This document shows positions 1 through 9,178 of a stretch of 64,000 nt of DNA, piece by piece (positions within the stretch are counted from its first letter, which is position 1; the number at the start of each line of letters is the position of its first letter). The stretch comes from Paenibacillus xylanilyticus (GTDB lineage: Bacteria > Bacillota > Bacilli > Paenibacillales > Paenibacillaceae): NCBI RefSeq assembly GCF_009664365.1, contig NZ_CP044310.1:1003001-1067000 (forward strand), read 5' to 3'. The position numbers were made by a program, and so were the translations under genes. Under the pieces are notes generated by a model. It searched no databases. It saw only the letters and a program-made list of their open reading frames with translations, and was not told where the DNA came from.

Positions 1-2
1 GC

Positions 3-1334
3 CGCGGCGTAGCCGGAACGGTTTTGGTGCATAAAATTGCCGGAGCTGCGGCTGAAGAAGGGCGCAGTCTGGCAGAAGTGAAGTTGGTTGCCGAGAAGGC
101 AGCCCAGAACGTACGCAGCATTGGTTTTGGATTCACGTCCTGTACCGTACCTGCCAAAGGAACACCAACGTTCGAAATTGCGGACGATGAAATGGAGTTC
201 GGTGTAGGAATCCATGGTGAACCGGGAATTCGTCGTGAGAAGATCGTTTCTGCTGATGAGCTGGCAGGCCGCATGGTTGAAGCCCTGCTGGCAGACATGA
301 AGCTGGAAGGCGACACATCCGCTGAGATTGCCGTGCTCGTGAACGGTTTTGGTGCAACGCCGCTGCAGGAATTGTACCTGCTTAACAATTCTGTTCAGCG
401 TGAGCTGGCAAGCCATTCGGGTCTCCAAGTAGCCACCACCTTTGTTGGCAATTATATGACCAGCATCGATATGGCTGGCGCATCGCTAACGATCCTGAAG
501 CTGGATGATGAGCTTAAGTCGTTGTTATTTAAGGAAAGTGACACACCTGCATTCAAGGTTTCCGGTCCTCCGGCTGCACAAGTAGCCTACTCCGAAGCAC
601 TTGAAGCAGTTGTAGGTGAAGACGCTCCGGTTTCCTATGAAGTAGAGACACCTGCATCCGCTGCAGTCATTAACAACAACCAATTCTCCCTGGACAATAT
701 CGTGTACCTGATCGATAAGATGGGTGAGATCATCATTAAGAACGAGGTACCGTTCTGTGAGCTCGATTCCCATGCAGGGGACGGTGACTTCGGGATGAGC
801 GTGGCGAAGGGATTCCGTCAGTTGAAACGCGAATGGAATCATATTATCAGCGAGGAGAAGAAGGATATCGGTTCGTTCCTGGATGCATGCTCGCTCGTTA
901 TTATGGAATATTGCGGCGGGGCATCCGGTCCAATCTGGGGCTCGGCATTCCGCGCTGCCGGCAAGGCAGTAGGAGATAAACAGCAGCTGAATGTATCCGA
1001 GTTTGCCGAAATGATGCAAGCAGCCGTGCAAGGCATTCAATCCACGGGTGAGCGTTCCTTCGGACGCGGCGCAGTTGTAGGCGACAAGACACTAATTGAT
1101 GCACTCGTACCTTGTGCCGATTCCTGGACACAAAGTGCAAATGCAGGTGATGACTTCAAAACGGCATTTGCCAAAGGGGCACAAGCGGCAGTTGAAGGTG
1201 CTAAGAAAACCGAAGACATCGTGGCACGCATGGGCCGCGCAGGTACGGTTGGAGATCGCAGTCTGGGGTATCCGGATGCCGGTGCATACGCACTGGGAGT
1301 TATTTTCACAGAGATCTCCGAGTCAATGAAATAG
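3..1334 (+). CDS. Dihydroxyacetone kinase, fused DhaK-DhaL, 5' end outside the window
   Basis: Phosphorylates dihydroxyacetone to dihydroxyacetone phosphate in the cytoplasm. The reading frame is open to the window edge (residues RGVAGTVLVHKIAG precede the first methionine), so the N-terminal half of DhaK is missing. The visible DhaK part contains GVGIHGEPG, whose histidine forms the covalent link to dihydroxyacetone in this family, and LVNGFGATPLQELY. A linker of about 35 residues leads into a DhaL nucleotide-binding domain with HAGDGDFGMS (the Mg-ADP aspartates) and GGASGPIWG. Fusion of both domains fits the ATP-dependent single-chain type rather than the PTS-dependent three-subunit type. 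A strong terminator follows, so this is the last gene of its transcript. Confidence 0.93.
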   Translation, partial: RGVAGTVLVHKIAGAAAEEGRSLAEVKLVAEKAAQNVRSIGFGFTSCTVPAKGTPTFEIADDEMEFGVGIHGEPGIRREKIVSADELAGRMVEALLADMKLEGDTSAEIAVLVNGFGATPLQELYLLNNSVQRELASHSGLQVATTFVGNYMTSIDMAGASLTILKLDDELKSLLFKESDTPAFKVSGPPAAQVAYSEALEAVVGEDAPVSYEVETPASAAVINNNQFSLDNIVYLIDKMGEIIIKNEVPFCELDSHAGDGDFGMSVAKGFRQLKREWNHIISEEKKDIGSFLDACSLVIMEYCGGASGPIWGSAFRAAGKAVGDKQQLNVSEFAEMMQAAVQGIQSTGERSFGRGAVVGDKTLIDALVPCADSWTQSANAGDDFKTAFAKGAQAAVEGAKKTEDIVARMGRAGTVGDRSLGYPDAGAYALGVIFTEISESMK

Positions 1335-1423
1335 AGAAGTCGGTTAAAGATATCGTTTATAGCAAAAAAAGATTGTGGAAGCTAGTGTATTAGCAAGAAT
1401 AAGCAGCAAGCGACACAGGTAAC

Positions 1424-1461
1424 GGCGCCGGATGTCCGGCGCCTTTATGTGTGCCTTTTTT
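1424..1461 (+). terminator. Rho-independent terminator after the dihydroxyacetone kinase
   Basis: A perfect 8-bp GC stem (GGCGCCGG / CCGGCGCC) with loop ATGT is followed by a T-rich tract. Confidence 0.85.
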
Positions 1462-1575
1462 AACCATACTTAAGTCTATTTTTACATGTGTATTGTTACA
1501 TTATCCAAGCATCACAAGAGTAGGTCCGTTCATACATTCATTGGATTAACATTTCATAGCGATAAAGGAGTTATT

Positions 1576-3723
1576 ATGAGAGCAGTCACATCATTCTTGA
1601 AAAAACCGCAGGGGTTGCTGGTTTTATCACTTGTTTTGGTCATTTTCGGCAGCTTGTTTGCCGGGATGTTCAACACATCCTTTTATTCCGTTAAAGTCAA
1701 AGAAATCAAATTCGAAGCAGATCACGGGACCTTGTCGGGCCTGCTATACATGCCAAAAGGCGCGGGTGCGGATGACAAACGGCCTGTCATTATTACGACT
1801 CATGGGTATCTGAATACCAAGGAAATGCAGGATGCCCCTGCAATTGAAATGTCGAGACGCGGTTACATTGTGCTCGCACTGGACATGTACGATCATGGGG
1901 ATTCACGTTGGAGCGGAGATATTCCGGTCAAGGATCTGTTCAGTACCTTCTGGATCTATTCCCAGTATGACGCAGCAAAGTATATCTATGAACAGGATTT
2001 CACCAAAAAAGATGATCAAGGCAACGCCTATGTATCTGTCAGCGGCCATTCCATGGGTGGTTTCTCTACTTTGTTATCCATGTATATGGATGAGATGAAT
2101 GCATTGCAAACAGGTTACCGGATGATTCATGCCGGAATTTCGGTGGGTTCTGACTATTCTTATGCAGCAGCGGTCGCACCACAGGATCAGCTCCAAGCTG
2201 CTTACGGCAGCCGGACAGTGGGCATGATTGCCGGACAATATGACGAGTTTTTCTTCAACAAATCGGATGAAGAGAAAACGGCTGAGGAAAAAGAAGTTCA
2301 AGGCACAGTCACACGCAAGGACTTCGCAGCAACAGCTTCTGGTAAAGCCTTCCTGGGACTCGCGCCTGATGCTGCAAGAGGAGAGGCAGGCAAGTTTATC
2401 CCGGTGGAGTCGGGTGATTTGACTGTAGAAGGTACAGTCGTACGTCCATCCCAAACAGGTGAACATATCATGTTTACACCGAATCAGACCCACCCATGGA
2501 ATCATTTCTCGGGAACGACAACCGGACATTTGATCGACTTCTATGCGCATGCATTCGAAGGTGTAACTTCACCGAATCAAACCCATGTCGATCTGGATTC
2601 CGGCAATCAGATCTGGTGGGCGAAGGAAGCCTTCAACTTTGTAGCCCTGATCGGTTTCTTCCTGATGATTGTTCCGCTGGTAACGCTACTGCTCAGACTG
2701 CCATTCCTGCGCAATGCGATCAGCGGTGAAATTGCGACAGTATCGGCTGCGGTTGGGGGCATGCAGAAAACAATCTATTGGATTGCAATTGTTTTCAGTA
2801 CTCTAATTCCGGCAATTCTGTTCCCGACTCTGATGGACAAAGAAGCAAACGGATTGAATGTGCTCCGCATCATTGCCCTGGTCCTGTTGTTTGCAAGCGT
2901 GCTGGGGGCAGTGATTGGATTCATCCTGGCTAGCAGCAAGAAAACCAACTATCAGGTCAGCAGCCGAATGAAGAATATCGCTGTAGGCAGCGTGCTTCTC
3001 GCCATTGTATCTCTTGTCATGTGGCTGGTATTCAATTACGCCGATCAGATTGTGGTTACAAGCACGTATTTCAATGAACCGACAACGAACCAGATTGTTT
3101 ACTGGGCTCTGGTATCCGCGCTAATTATGATTGTAGTGACGTTTGCCTTTCATTACTTCTCCAAAAAGGATGCAGGAACCCGTTTCAGCGATTATGGCAT
3201 TAGCCTGAATGTGGTCACGATTATTGCCAGTCTAGTCACTGCGGTTGTTGCGGTCGTGATTGGCTATGCACTACTGTTTGCAGTGCAGGCGATCTTTGGA
3301 ACGGATTTCCGGATCTGGACGTTTGCAGTACGGACGTTTGAGAGCGAGCATTTCATTACGGCTTTGCGCTATGCACCGTTTTTCCTTATATACTTCTTCG
3401 TAAGTACAGTAGCGCTCAATGCCAATACACGCGGCAAACGAGGAGGCATGTTCCTGTCCATCGTCTTGAACGTTGGCGGACTGGTCCTCTGGATGGCTCT
3501 TCAATATGGTTTGGATTTCACCACGGGTGTAGCCATGTACCCTGGGCAAGCGTTGAATGCCATTCTGCTGTTTGCGCTGATTCCGTGCCTGGTGATTGCA
3601 GCCGTGTACGCACGCAAATTGTTTGAAAAAACCAATAATGTTTGGGTTGCTGCTCTGGTAAATACGCTTCTATTTACGATGATTACGGTAGCCAATACAG
3701 CTCTTTTCTGGAATCTGGTTTAA
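1576..3723 (+). CDS. Membrane-anchored alpha/beta hydrolase with C-terminal multi-pass domain
   Basis: This is a 715-residue protein. I place the start at the ATG preceded by AAAGGAG rather than at an in-frame codon 90 bases upstream that has no ribosome binding site. One N-terminal membrane segment (about residues 13-33) is followed by an extracytoplasmic alpha/beta hydrolase domain with the nucleophile elbow SGHSMGG (Ser159), an upstream THGYLNT strand-loop and a later WNHFSGTTTGH segment that may supply the catalytic histidine. From about residue 355 there are roughly eight hydrophobic segments. The architecture resembles Firmicutes hydrolases annotated only as alpha/beta hydrolase; the substrate is unknown. 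It sits alone between two terminators. Confidence 0.85.
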   Translation: MRAVTSFLKKPQGLLVLSLVLVIFGSLFAGMFNTSFYSVKVKEIKFEADHGTLSGLLYMPKGAGADDKRPVIITTHGYLNTKEMQDAPAIEMSRRGYIVLALDMYDHGDSRWSGDIPVKDLFSTFWIYSQYDAAKYIYEQDFTKKDDQGNAYVSVSGHSMGGFSTLLSMYMDEMNALQTGYRMIHAGISVGSDYSYAAAVAPQDQLQAAYGSRTVGMIAGQYDEFFFNKSDEEKTAEEKEVQGTVTRKDFAATASGKAFLGLAPDAARGEAGKFIPVESGDLTVEGTVVRPSQTGEHIMFTPNQTHPWNHFSGTTTGHLIDFYAHAFEGVTSPNQTHVDLDSGNQIWWAKEAFNFVALIGFFLMIVPLVTLLLRLPFLRNAISGEIATVSAAVGGMQKTIYWIAIVFSTLIPAILFPTLMDKEANGLNVLRIIALVLLFASVLGAVIGFILASSKKTNYQVSSRMKNIAVGSVLLAIVSLVMWLVFNYADQIVVTSTYFNEPTTNQIVYWALVSALIMIVVTFAFHYFSKKDAGTRFSDYGISLNVVTIIASLVTAVVAVVIGYALLFAVQAIFGTDFRIWTFAVRTFESEHFITALRYAPFFLIYFFVSTVALNANTRGKRGGMFLSIVLNVGGLVLWMALQYGLDFTTGVAMYPGQALNAILLFALIPCLVIAAVYARKLFEKTNNVWVAALVNTLLFTMITVANTALFWNLV

Positions 3724-3780
3724 TTCAATCGAATGAAGGTTTGGATTTATATCCAAAATATTGTTAAATGTAAGTAAGAA

Positions 3781-3817
3781 AGACCACTCTGTAGCTTGGT
3801 TACAGAGTGGTCTTTTT
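3781..3817 (+). terminator. Rho-independent terminator after the hydrolase
   Basis: A 13-bp perfect stem (AGACCACTCTGTA and its complement) with a 7-base loop is followed by TTTT. Confidence 0.93.
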
Positions 3818-3950
3818 GGTTTAAGAAGCTATAGCGGCAGGGCAGAAATTTGGTGTCTTAATACCAAATAGTGTAATCTGTAGAACAGATACGTAAGGAA
3901 TGTGCATGGATCAGCACTTAAATTGAACGAGAAGGGATCAGGATTAGTTA

Positions 3951-5129
3951 ATGACACAAAAGTTATATTACGACTCCGCATACACGCGGGATTGGCATAC
4001 ACAAATTACGGGTAGAGTGGACAAGGAAGACGGTACATATATCACACTCGCAGAGACGGCATTTTATCCGCACGGAGGTGGACAACCCTGTGACCTCGGT
4101 AGAATCGGAGGTGTCGCTGTACTTGATGTGAACATCGAGAATGGTGAGGTATGGCATAAGGTCGAGCGGGCGCCTGAGCAGAAGGAGGTTCACTGTGAAA
4201 TTGACTGGGAGCGCAGATTCGATCACATGCAGCATCACACGGGGCAGCATCTGTTGTCAGCCATCACGCTGAAGCTGGCTGATGCGATGACGCTCAGTTT
4301 CCATCTCGGGACCGAATATGCAACGATTGATGTAGCCGCTGCAGAATTGGGAGCGGATCAATTGACAGCCATTGAGCAAGAAGTGAACCGCCAGATTTAC
4401 CGCAATGCTCGCATTAGCAGCTCCTGGGTTACTGCGGAGGAAGCAGCGCGTCTGCCACTCGTGAAGCAGCCTACTGTGACAGAGGACATTCGTATTGTCG
4501 AGATGGAGGGTGTGGAATACAACGCATGCGGCGGCACACATGTGGCGGCAACAGGCGAGATCGGCATCCTTAAGCTGCTGAAAACCGAGAAGGTTAAAGG
4601 TGGCACGCGCATCTACTTCAAATGCGGATTTCGAGCGTTAAACGAGTTCGCAGCAGTACAGCAGGTGTTAAACGGAATCTCGGTGAAATTAAAAACCAGC
4701 AAGGAAGAACTGCTTGACCGTATCGACAAAATGGAAACAGACCAGAAACAGCTTCTATCCGAGCTGAGTACGGTCAAATCGACCAATGATGCGTATTATG
4801 CGCAGGAACTCCTATCTGCACGGGAAGGTTTAGTTATTGCCCAGGTATTCGAGGACAAATCCCTCAAGGACATGCAGAGCCTGGCGACCAAGCTGACGGA
4901 AGATCATGAGGGCATCGTGCTCTTTGCCAGCATCTCGGAGGCCAAGGTTGTTCTGGCTCAGAACGGGCAGCCGCCGGAGTGGTCTTGCGGTCCATTCTTC
5001 AAGGGCAATCTCGGAGCCTACCAGGGCAAAGGCGGGGGCAGTGACAGAATGGCTCAGGCGGGCTTTGCCAGCAGTGAAGATGCATTAGCCTTTTATGAAT
5101 TTACCAAGGACCAGCTGGGACATCACTAA
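3951..5129 (+). CDS. AlaX-type alanyl-tRNA editing protein with DHHA1 domain
   Basis: This is a 392-residue stand-alone homologue of the alanyl-tRNA synthetase editing module, expected to deacylate mischarged Ser- or Gly-tRNA(Ala) in trans. It contains the FYPHGGGQPCD motif, the zinc ligands HHTGQH (His96 and His100) and CGGTH (Cys193 and His197), a coiled-coil linker (about residues 225-275) and a C-terminal DHHA1-like domain ending in GAYQGKGGGS. The long form with DHHA1 corresponds to the larger AlaX class. The ribosome binding site is weak. No T-box-like leader is visible upstream. Confidence 0.93.
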   Translation: MTQKLYYDSAYTRDWHTQITGRVDKEDGTYITLAETAFYPHGGGQPCDLGRIGGVAVLDVNIENGEVWHKVERAPEQKEVHCEIDWERRFDHMQHHTGQHLLSAITLKLADAMTLSFHLGTEYATIDVAAAELGADQLTAIEQEVNRQIYRNARISSSWVTAEEAARLPLVKQPTVTEDIRIVEMEGVEYNACGGTHVAATGEIGILKLLKTEKVKGGTRIYFKCGFRALNEFAAVQQVLNGISVKLKTSKEELLDRIDKMETDQKQLLSELSTVKSTNDAYYAQELLSAREGLVIAQVFEDKSLKDMQSLATKLTEDHEGIVLFASISEAKVVLAQNGQPPEWSCGPFFKGNLGAYQGKGGGSDRMAQAGFASSEDALAFYEFTKDQLGHH

Positions 5130-5172
5130 GATGAATTGTGGCTTCGGGACGAAGCGATATCTATAATAAGCA

Positions 5173-5199
5173 GCACGTCACAAATTATGGCGTGCTTTT
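5173..5199 (+). terminator. Short terminator-like hairpin after the AlaX gene
   Basis: A 7-bp stem (GCACGTC / GGCGTGC, one G-T pair) is followed by TTTT. It is modest in strength. Confidence 0.55.
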
Positions 5200-5301
5200 G
5201 CGCATCGGGGATACTCTTAGCTTCAGGGTCTATTAGAACCTATGATTTTCCTGTAATATACTCGGGGGTATATCGATCAGACGGCAAGGAGGTCCTTAGG
5301 A

Positions 5302-6606
5302 ATGACAGAACGCATTCCGTGTATCCGTGAAGGATGCACCAATACGATTTTACCGGCAACCGCGGCCAAGACAGGTGGGTACTGCATGCCCTGCAAGCAG
5401 GAGATGGAGCGGGAGGAACATCGGAAATACATTGAAGCGAATCGACGGGACGTGAATTTGTATGAGGGAGTGCATGATCCGGTGGAGATTCTGAAAATCA
5501 TGCATACAACTCATGTACGCGATCCATTAATTCACTATGTGCCGTATGAACGCTCTCAAGAGCAAGTCTACCTGTCACTGTCTGCGGAGCAGCAGGAAGC
5601 GATGGCAGACTATGCGATGGAGTTGATTCGTACCGATGATGTTGATACCGGCAAAGACATTCTGCTGTACCTGGTCTGTTACCATGATATCTCGCTCGCT
5701 GCACAGATTCCCGAGTTGTTGGAGCAGGAGATCTACTACCCTGCGCTCCTGTATAAAAGTGCTTCAGCGAAAGTGCGGGATCAGTTCTTGCAGCAGGTGC
5801 ACACCGATGACGAGAATCGTAACCATATCCTGATTATGTTAGCCTATATCGGCGATGAGGTAGTCGTGGAGCAGTTCTGGCAGTGGAAGCAGTCTCCGCC
5901 GGCCTGGGCAGATCCGTTATATGTGAGACCAGAACAATACACCTTAGAAGCCGGGTGGGAACTCACCAAGGACGGGAAGCGAAGAGAATTGTTCATCAGC
6001 CCAAGTTATTCATTATATAAAGGTGATGCAAAGGATGGAACGATTGCGCCTTCAAGCGGCGTACCCATTCAAATGCTTCAAACAAGTACCGGCAGCTGTC
6101 CATGGTGTGGAACCGCTTTAACCACTTTGGTTGCTCTGGATGTTAGACATCCGGCCTTGCAAACTGTTTCCTGGCAAGCTGAAAAGCTACAGATTCAAAC
6201 TTGTATCAACTGCAGCTGCTACGGTGTGGTGTATATGGAGACTAGCTCAAAAGGGGAGCCCTTCTGGAGTACCCACAATGTCATTCCAGTAGGAATGGAT
6301 GATATTGATCCGGAAAACTCGTTTGAACCTGCTCCGGATGCTGGTGATTCATTCTACATTTCGACAGAACCACGTCAAGCTTTCCATGGCAGTGAGTGGG
6401 CCATGGAACCGTCACTATCCCAGATTGGCGGTCATCCTGGATGGGTTCAGGATGCAGCGTATCCGGTCTGTCCCTGCTGCACCACAACCATGAAGGCGGT
6501 TGGGCAGGTAGACTGGGCACAGATTGAGGAGTATGGCGAGGGTATGTATTATATGTTTCTATGTGAGCCGTGTCAGATGACTGCGGTGACGTATCAGCAA
6601 TCTTAA
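5302..6606 (+). CDS. Cysteine-rich protein of unknown function
   Basis: A 434-residue soluble protein translated from an ATG behind a near-perfect AAGGAGGT. It begins with a probable zinc finger (CIREGC then CMPC at residues 7-31). A helical middle region has helical-repeat-like character. The C-terminal half carries two more cysteine pairs, CPWC and CINCSC, then QIGGHPGWVQDA and CPCC / CEPC near the end. The GGHPGWVQ phrase recalls the YwqG/DUF1963 family, but I would not name it on that alone. No signal peptide or membrane segment is seen, and no partner gene is evident. Confidence 0.75.
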   Translation: MTERIPCIREGCTNTILPATAAKTGGYCMPCKQEMEREEHRKYIEANRRDVNLYEGVHDPVEILKIMHTTHVRDPLIHYVPYERSQEQVYLSLSAEQQEAMADYAMELIRTDDVDTGKDILLYLVCYHDISLAAQIPELLEQEIYYPALLYKSASAKVRDQFLQQVHTDDENRNHILIMLAYIGDEVVVEQFWQWKQSPPAWADPLYVRPEQYTLEAGWELTKDGKRRELFISPSYSLYKGDAKDGTIAPSSGVPIQMLQTSTGSCPWCGTALTTLVALDVRHPALQTVSWQAEKLQIQTCINCSCYGVVYMETSSKGEPFWSTHNVIPVGMDDIDPENSFEPAPDAGDSFYISTEPRQAFHGSEWAMEPSLSQIGGHPGWVQDAAYPVCPCCTTTMKAVGQVDWAQIEEYGEGMYYMFLCEPCQMTAVTYQQS

Positions 6607-6728
6607 CTAGATTGCCGAATGATCGGACTTATAAGTATTGAATTTTTAGATGAGTAGGAAGCAGAATAGGTTCCAAGTAGTATTATGTTTTGGATATAAT
6701 TAGGGAAAAGTGGACTATGCAAATACAT

Positions 6729-6750
6729 CGTGAGTAGCTACCTACTCACG
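6729..6750. repeat. Intergenic inverted repeat
   Basis: Perfect 9-bp arms CGTGAGTAG / CTACTCACG flank a 4-base loop in the gap after the cysteine-rich gene. No T tract follows, so a terminator role is doubtful. Confidence 0.5.
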
Positions 6751-6863
6751 GTGTGCCTCATTTATAATAATATTTCATACTACGGGTGGCCGAATTCTTG
6801 TGGCATTGTAGTGGAGGATGAAAGCTTCGTTTAACAACGGAAACTTATTATATGAGGTACGCT

Positions 6864-7164
6864 ATGACTACTATAAAAGTAACACCAGAGCAACTTCTTG
6901 CTGTATCCAGACAGTTCGAAGCTGCTCAGAACCAGATTTATCAGATGAATAACAACCTGAAACAACGGATATTTGAGATTGAGAGAGTATGGGATGGGAG
7001 TACAAAAGAAAACTTTTATGCTGATTTTACTCATGCACAATATAGCTTTCGACAACAAAGTTGTTTTCAAGAATAATAGATATAGAGGGACTGCGAGTAC
7101 AGGAATGAATATTGAGTTTGTTGTAAAAAATGGGAAAATCACGTCAGCATATCCGTTGTATTAA
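6864..7164 (+). pseudogene. Remnant of a WXG100 polymorphic toxin with an internal deletion
   Basis: The first 60 or so residues (MTTIKVTPEQLLAVSRQF, then VWDGSTKENF) match the N-terminus of the intact WXG100 toxin at 11520, including the WDG turn. Near 7040 the similarity stops and the frame runs to a stop at 7076. In another frame, from about 7040 to 7164, the sequence reads as a toxin-like C-terminal end (RGTASTGMNIEF, NGKITSAYPLY). The simplest reading is an out-of-frame deletion that joined the secretion head to the last 40 residues of the toxic tail. The start is the ATG behind GAGGT, as in the intact paralogue. Confidence 0.72.
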
Positions 7165-7182
7165 GAGAATGGAGATAACTAT

Positions 7183-7647
7183 ATGATTAAATATTTGTAT
7201 ACCACTGAATATAATGAAGATTTTAATGAGGTTATTTTGGATTTCGGTATAGATACATCATTAAAGAATGGTTATCTGATTAGTAATTCACTAGGTTCGG
7301 ATATTTTTGGGGATTTTCCTACTGTAAAGGATGAAATTGAAAAATTACTCGAATTATTAAAAGGAAGGGTAACTTTATACGAAGGTGGGGGGAATGTAAA
7401 CATAATAAAATCAGATGAACGTTTTACAACTATTGAAGACATTTTTGCCGAAGATGATGAAGAGGACAGTACATGTAAAATTGAGACTTTAGAATATACA
7501 AAGATTATACTGCTATGGGCAAAGGAAAATTATCAGTATAAGTGCAAACAAGGCGTTATGTTAAGAGAAGATGCAGAATCAGCAGTAGAATGGATAAATA
7601 AAAGATGCAATGAGGTGTATGAACTAGAGAAGTCGATAGAGCTGTGA
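7183..7647 (+). CDS. Probable immunity protein for the deleted toxin
   Basis: A 154-residue acidic cytoplasmic protein with no signal peptide, starting 18 bases after the toxin remnant stop behind TGGAGA. Its position directly after a toxin tail, its size, its low GC content and its acidic run (EDDEEDS) are typical of immunity proteins. I do not recognise the family. The cognate toxin is no longer functional, so this gene may persist as protection against neighbours or as a relic. Confidence 0.65.
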   Translation: MIKYLYTTEYNEDFNEVILDFGIDTSLKNGYLISNSLGSDIFGDFPTVKDEIEKLLELLKGRVTLYEGGGNVNIIKSDERFTTIEDIFAEDDEEDSTCKIETLEYTKIILLWAKENYQYKCKQGVMLREDAESAVEWINKRCNEVYELEKSIEL

Positions 7648-7689
7648 AGCATTTTATGTGTAAACTCTCTACAGTCTCAACAACAAGGA

Positions 7690-7911
7690 TTATAACACCC
7701 CCAATGAAGCCACAATATCACTAAACGCTTGTTTCGTAGTTTTTTTAATATGAATGTGGGGAACGTCGTTATATAAACCAGGCCGAGCATGGTCAGGGCC
7801 CACCATGGTTGACCTGGTGTATTTTATTTTCGTTTTCTTACGCTTTAAAAAACAAAAGCAATTTAGGATTCGATAACCGGATGGATATAGTGTTAAGAGC
7901 ATCATATTCAA
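7690..7911 (-). pseudogene. Possible inverted toxin-tail fragment
   Basis: The minus strand can encode 73 residues whose second half (TMVGPDHARPGLYNDVPHIH) looks like real protein, with histidine-rich motifs of the sort seen in toxin tails, while the first half does not. No ribosome binding site is seen. An imperfect inverted repeat at 7777-7818 (ACCAGG / CCTGGT outside, GCATGGT / ACCATGG inside) lies within it, followed on the plus strand by a T-rich stretch; it could terminate the immunity transcript. The rest of 7648-8005 shows nothing recognisable. Confidence 0.3.
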
Positions 7912-8005
7912 ATTACAGGACTACATATATTATCTTGAAATAGAACAAGTCTAACATAGTAGACTCGAACGAAATCACTTATAATAGATTAGTTTGTACA
8001 TCCTT

Positions 8006-8353
8006 CTACAATTCTGCAGATGCCTGCGTTAGGAGACCTGCCAGCCATTCGTAATCCGGTGTATCCTTTTCCTTGATTTTAATCGTTTTGCGTTCTGCTG
8101 GTCCTTCGAATACTCCATCGGGCAGATCAAGAGCAGCCGTATTAAAAATGGTGAAGGACACCGCCTGTTTGGAAGGGGAGATGACCGCTGCATATTTGCC
8201 ATTCTTCAGGAAATGAGGCTTCTTGTATTGTATGCGCTCCTGCGCGTCCGGAATGGAATCGTGCACGAGCTGGCGTAATTGTCCTGCTACGGCGATTTGC
8301 CAGGGGGTTGAGATCTGTTCGATAAACTCCGTGACTTCTGTATTCAAGGCCAT
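8006..8353 (-). CDS. DUF1801-family protein
   Basis: A 115-residue cytoplasmic protein with the DUF1801 pattern: an N-terminal helix, IQYKKPHFLKNGKYAAVISP in the middle, and a late IKIKEKDTPDYEWL segment. The fold is related to small YdhG-like proteins; no biochemical role is firmly assigned. It starts behind GGAGGAAG and lies 17 bases after the upstream acetyltransferase gene on the same strand, so the two are probably co-transcribed. Confidence 0.85.
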   Translation of the reverse strand: MALNTEVTEFIEQISTPWQIAVAGQLRQLVHDSIPDAQERIQYKKPHFLKNGKYAAVISPSKQAVSFTIFNTAALDLPDGVFEGPAERKTIKIKEKDTPDYEWLAGLLTQASAEL

Positions 8354-8370
8354 TATTGTTCTTCCTCCAT

Positions 8371-8925
8371 TTATATTGGATTAAGTGCTTCCCACTCCGG
8401 CTTCAGAATGCCCATCATCAGGCGGTCATAACGGCGTCCGTCCCGGTATACCGCGGAGCGTGCTCGTCCCTCTAACTGAAAACCGGCCTTCTCATAGGCA
8501 CGAATCCCTTTTGCATTATAGGAAATGACATCCAGCCCCACACGATCGAGGTTCATTTCATGGAAGGCATATCGCAAAATCAGATGCAACGCTTCTGTTC
8601 CATACCCTTTGTTGCGGTGTTCGGCGAGTCCAATGCCGATGGCCAGCTGCCCGCAGCGGTTATTCCATTCAATGCTGTGAATGACAACAAAACCAATTAG
8701 TGTATCCTCTTCGTGTGTTCGAAGCCTGAAGTATACTTCTTTGTTTTTCGTTTCCCCCTCATCCTCCAATTGCTTCTCCGAGTAGGGGATGGCGATATCG
8801 GTATCCATATTACGAAGATACTCGGGATCTTCATTCCATTGCAGCATCGTCTGTACGTCTCCCTCACGTGGAGGTGTCATTTTCAATCGTTTGCTATAAA
8901 ACAGGTTGTCCGTTGTCAGTGTCAT
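8371..8925 (-). CDS. GNAT N-acetyltransferase, RimJ/RimL-like
   Basis: A 184-residue acetyltransferase predicted to use acetyl-CoA. The acetyl-CoA-binding loop appears as HRNKGYGTEAL and the C-terminal motif as NAKGIRAYEKAGFQLEGR. The pattern matches the ribosomal-protein-alanine acetyltransferase-like branch, whose members also modify small molecules, so the substrate is open. Translation begins behind AAAGGAGA. It is the first gene of a two-gene minus-strand unit with the DUF1801 gene. Confidence 0.88.
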   Translation of the reverse strand: MTLTTDNLFYSKRLKMTPPREGDVQTMLQWNEDPEYLRNMDTDIAIPYSEKQLEDEGETKNKEVYFRLRTHEEDTLIGFVVIHSIEWNNRCGQLAIGIGLAEHRNKGYGTEALHLILRYAFHEMNLDRVGLDVISYNAKGIRAYEKAGFQLEGRARSAVYRDGRRYDRLMMGILKPEWEALNPI

Positions 8926-9178
8926 GTTGGTCTCCTTTGAAGATAAATGAAGCTCGCTTCACCTCAGTACGAAAATGAACTGTATGGTTGGCTCAATATC
9001 TTCGCCCCTTTGAAAATCAGATAGCCCCATCATACTGGAAATTTCAGGGGATCACAATACACTTTTCAGTGGGTTTTCTTAAACTCTTGTCAGTAAACCT
9101 GCCACGGTAGTAAGATGAAATCATATAGTTTAAAAACAGCGATGGAGTACACCAAAATTGTTGGCAGGAGTGGTTGTT

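Noticed and set aside
3820-3950. Possible T-box or other riboswitch before the AlaX gene
   Set aside because: No T-box core sequence, specifier stem or terminator/antiterminator pair is visible.
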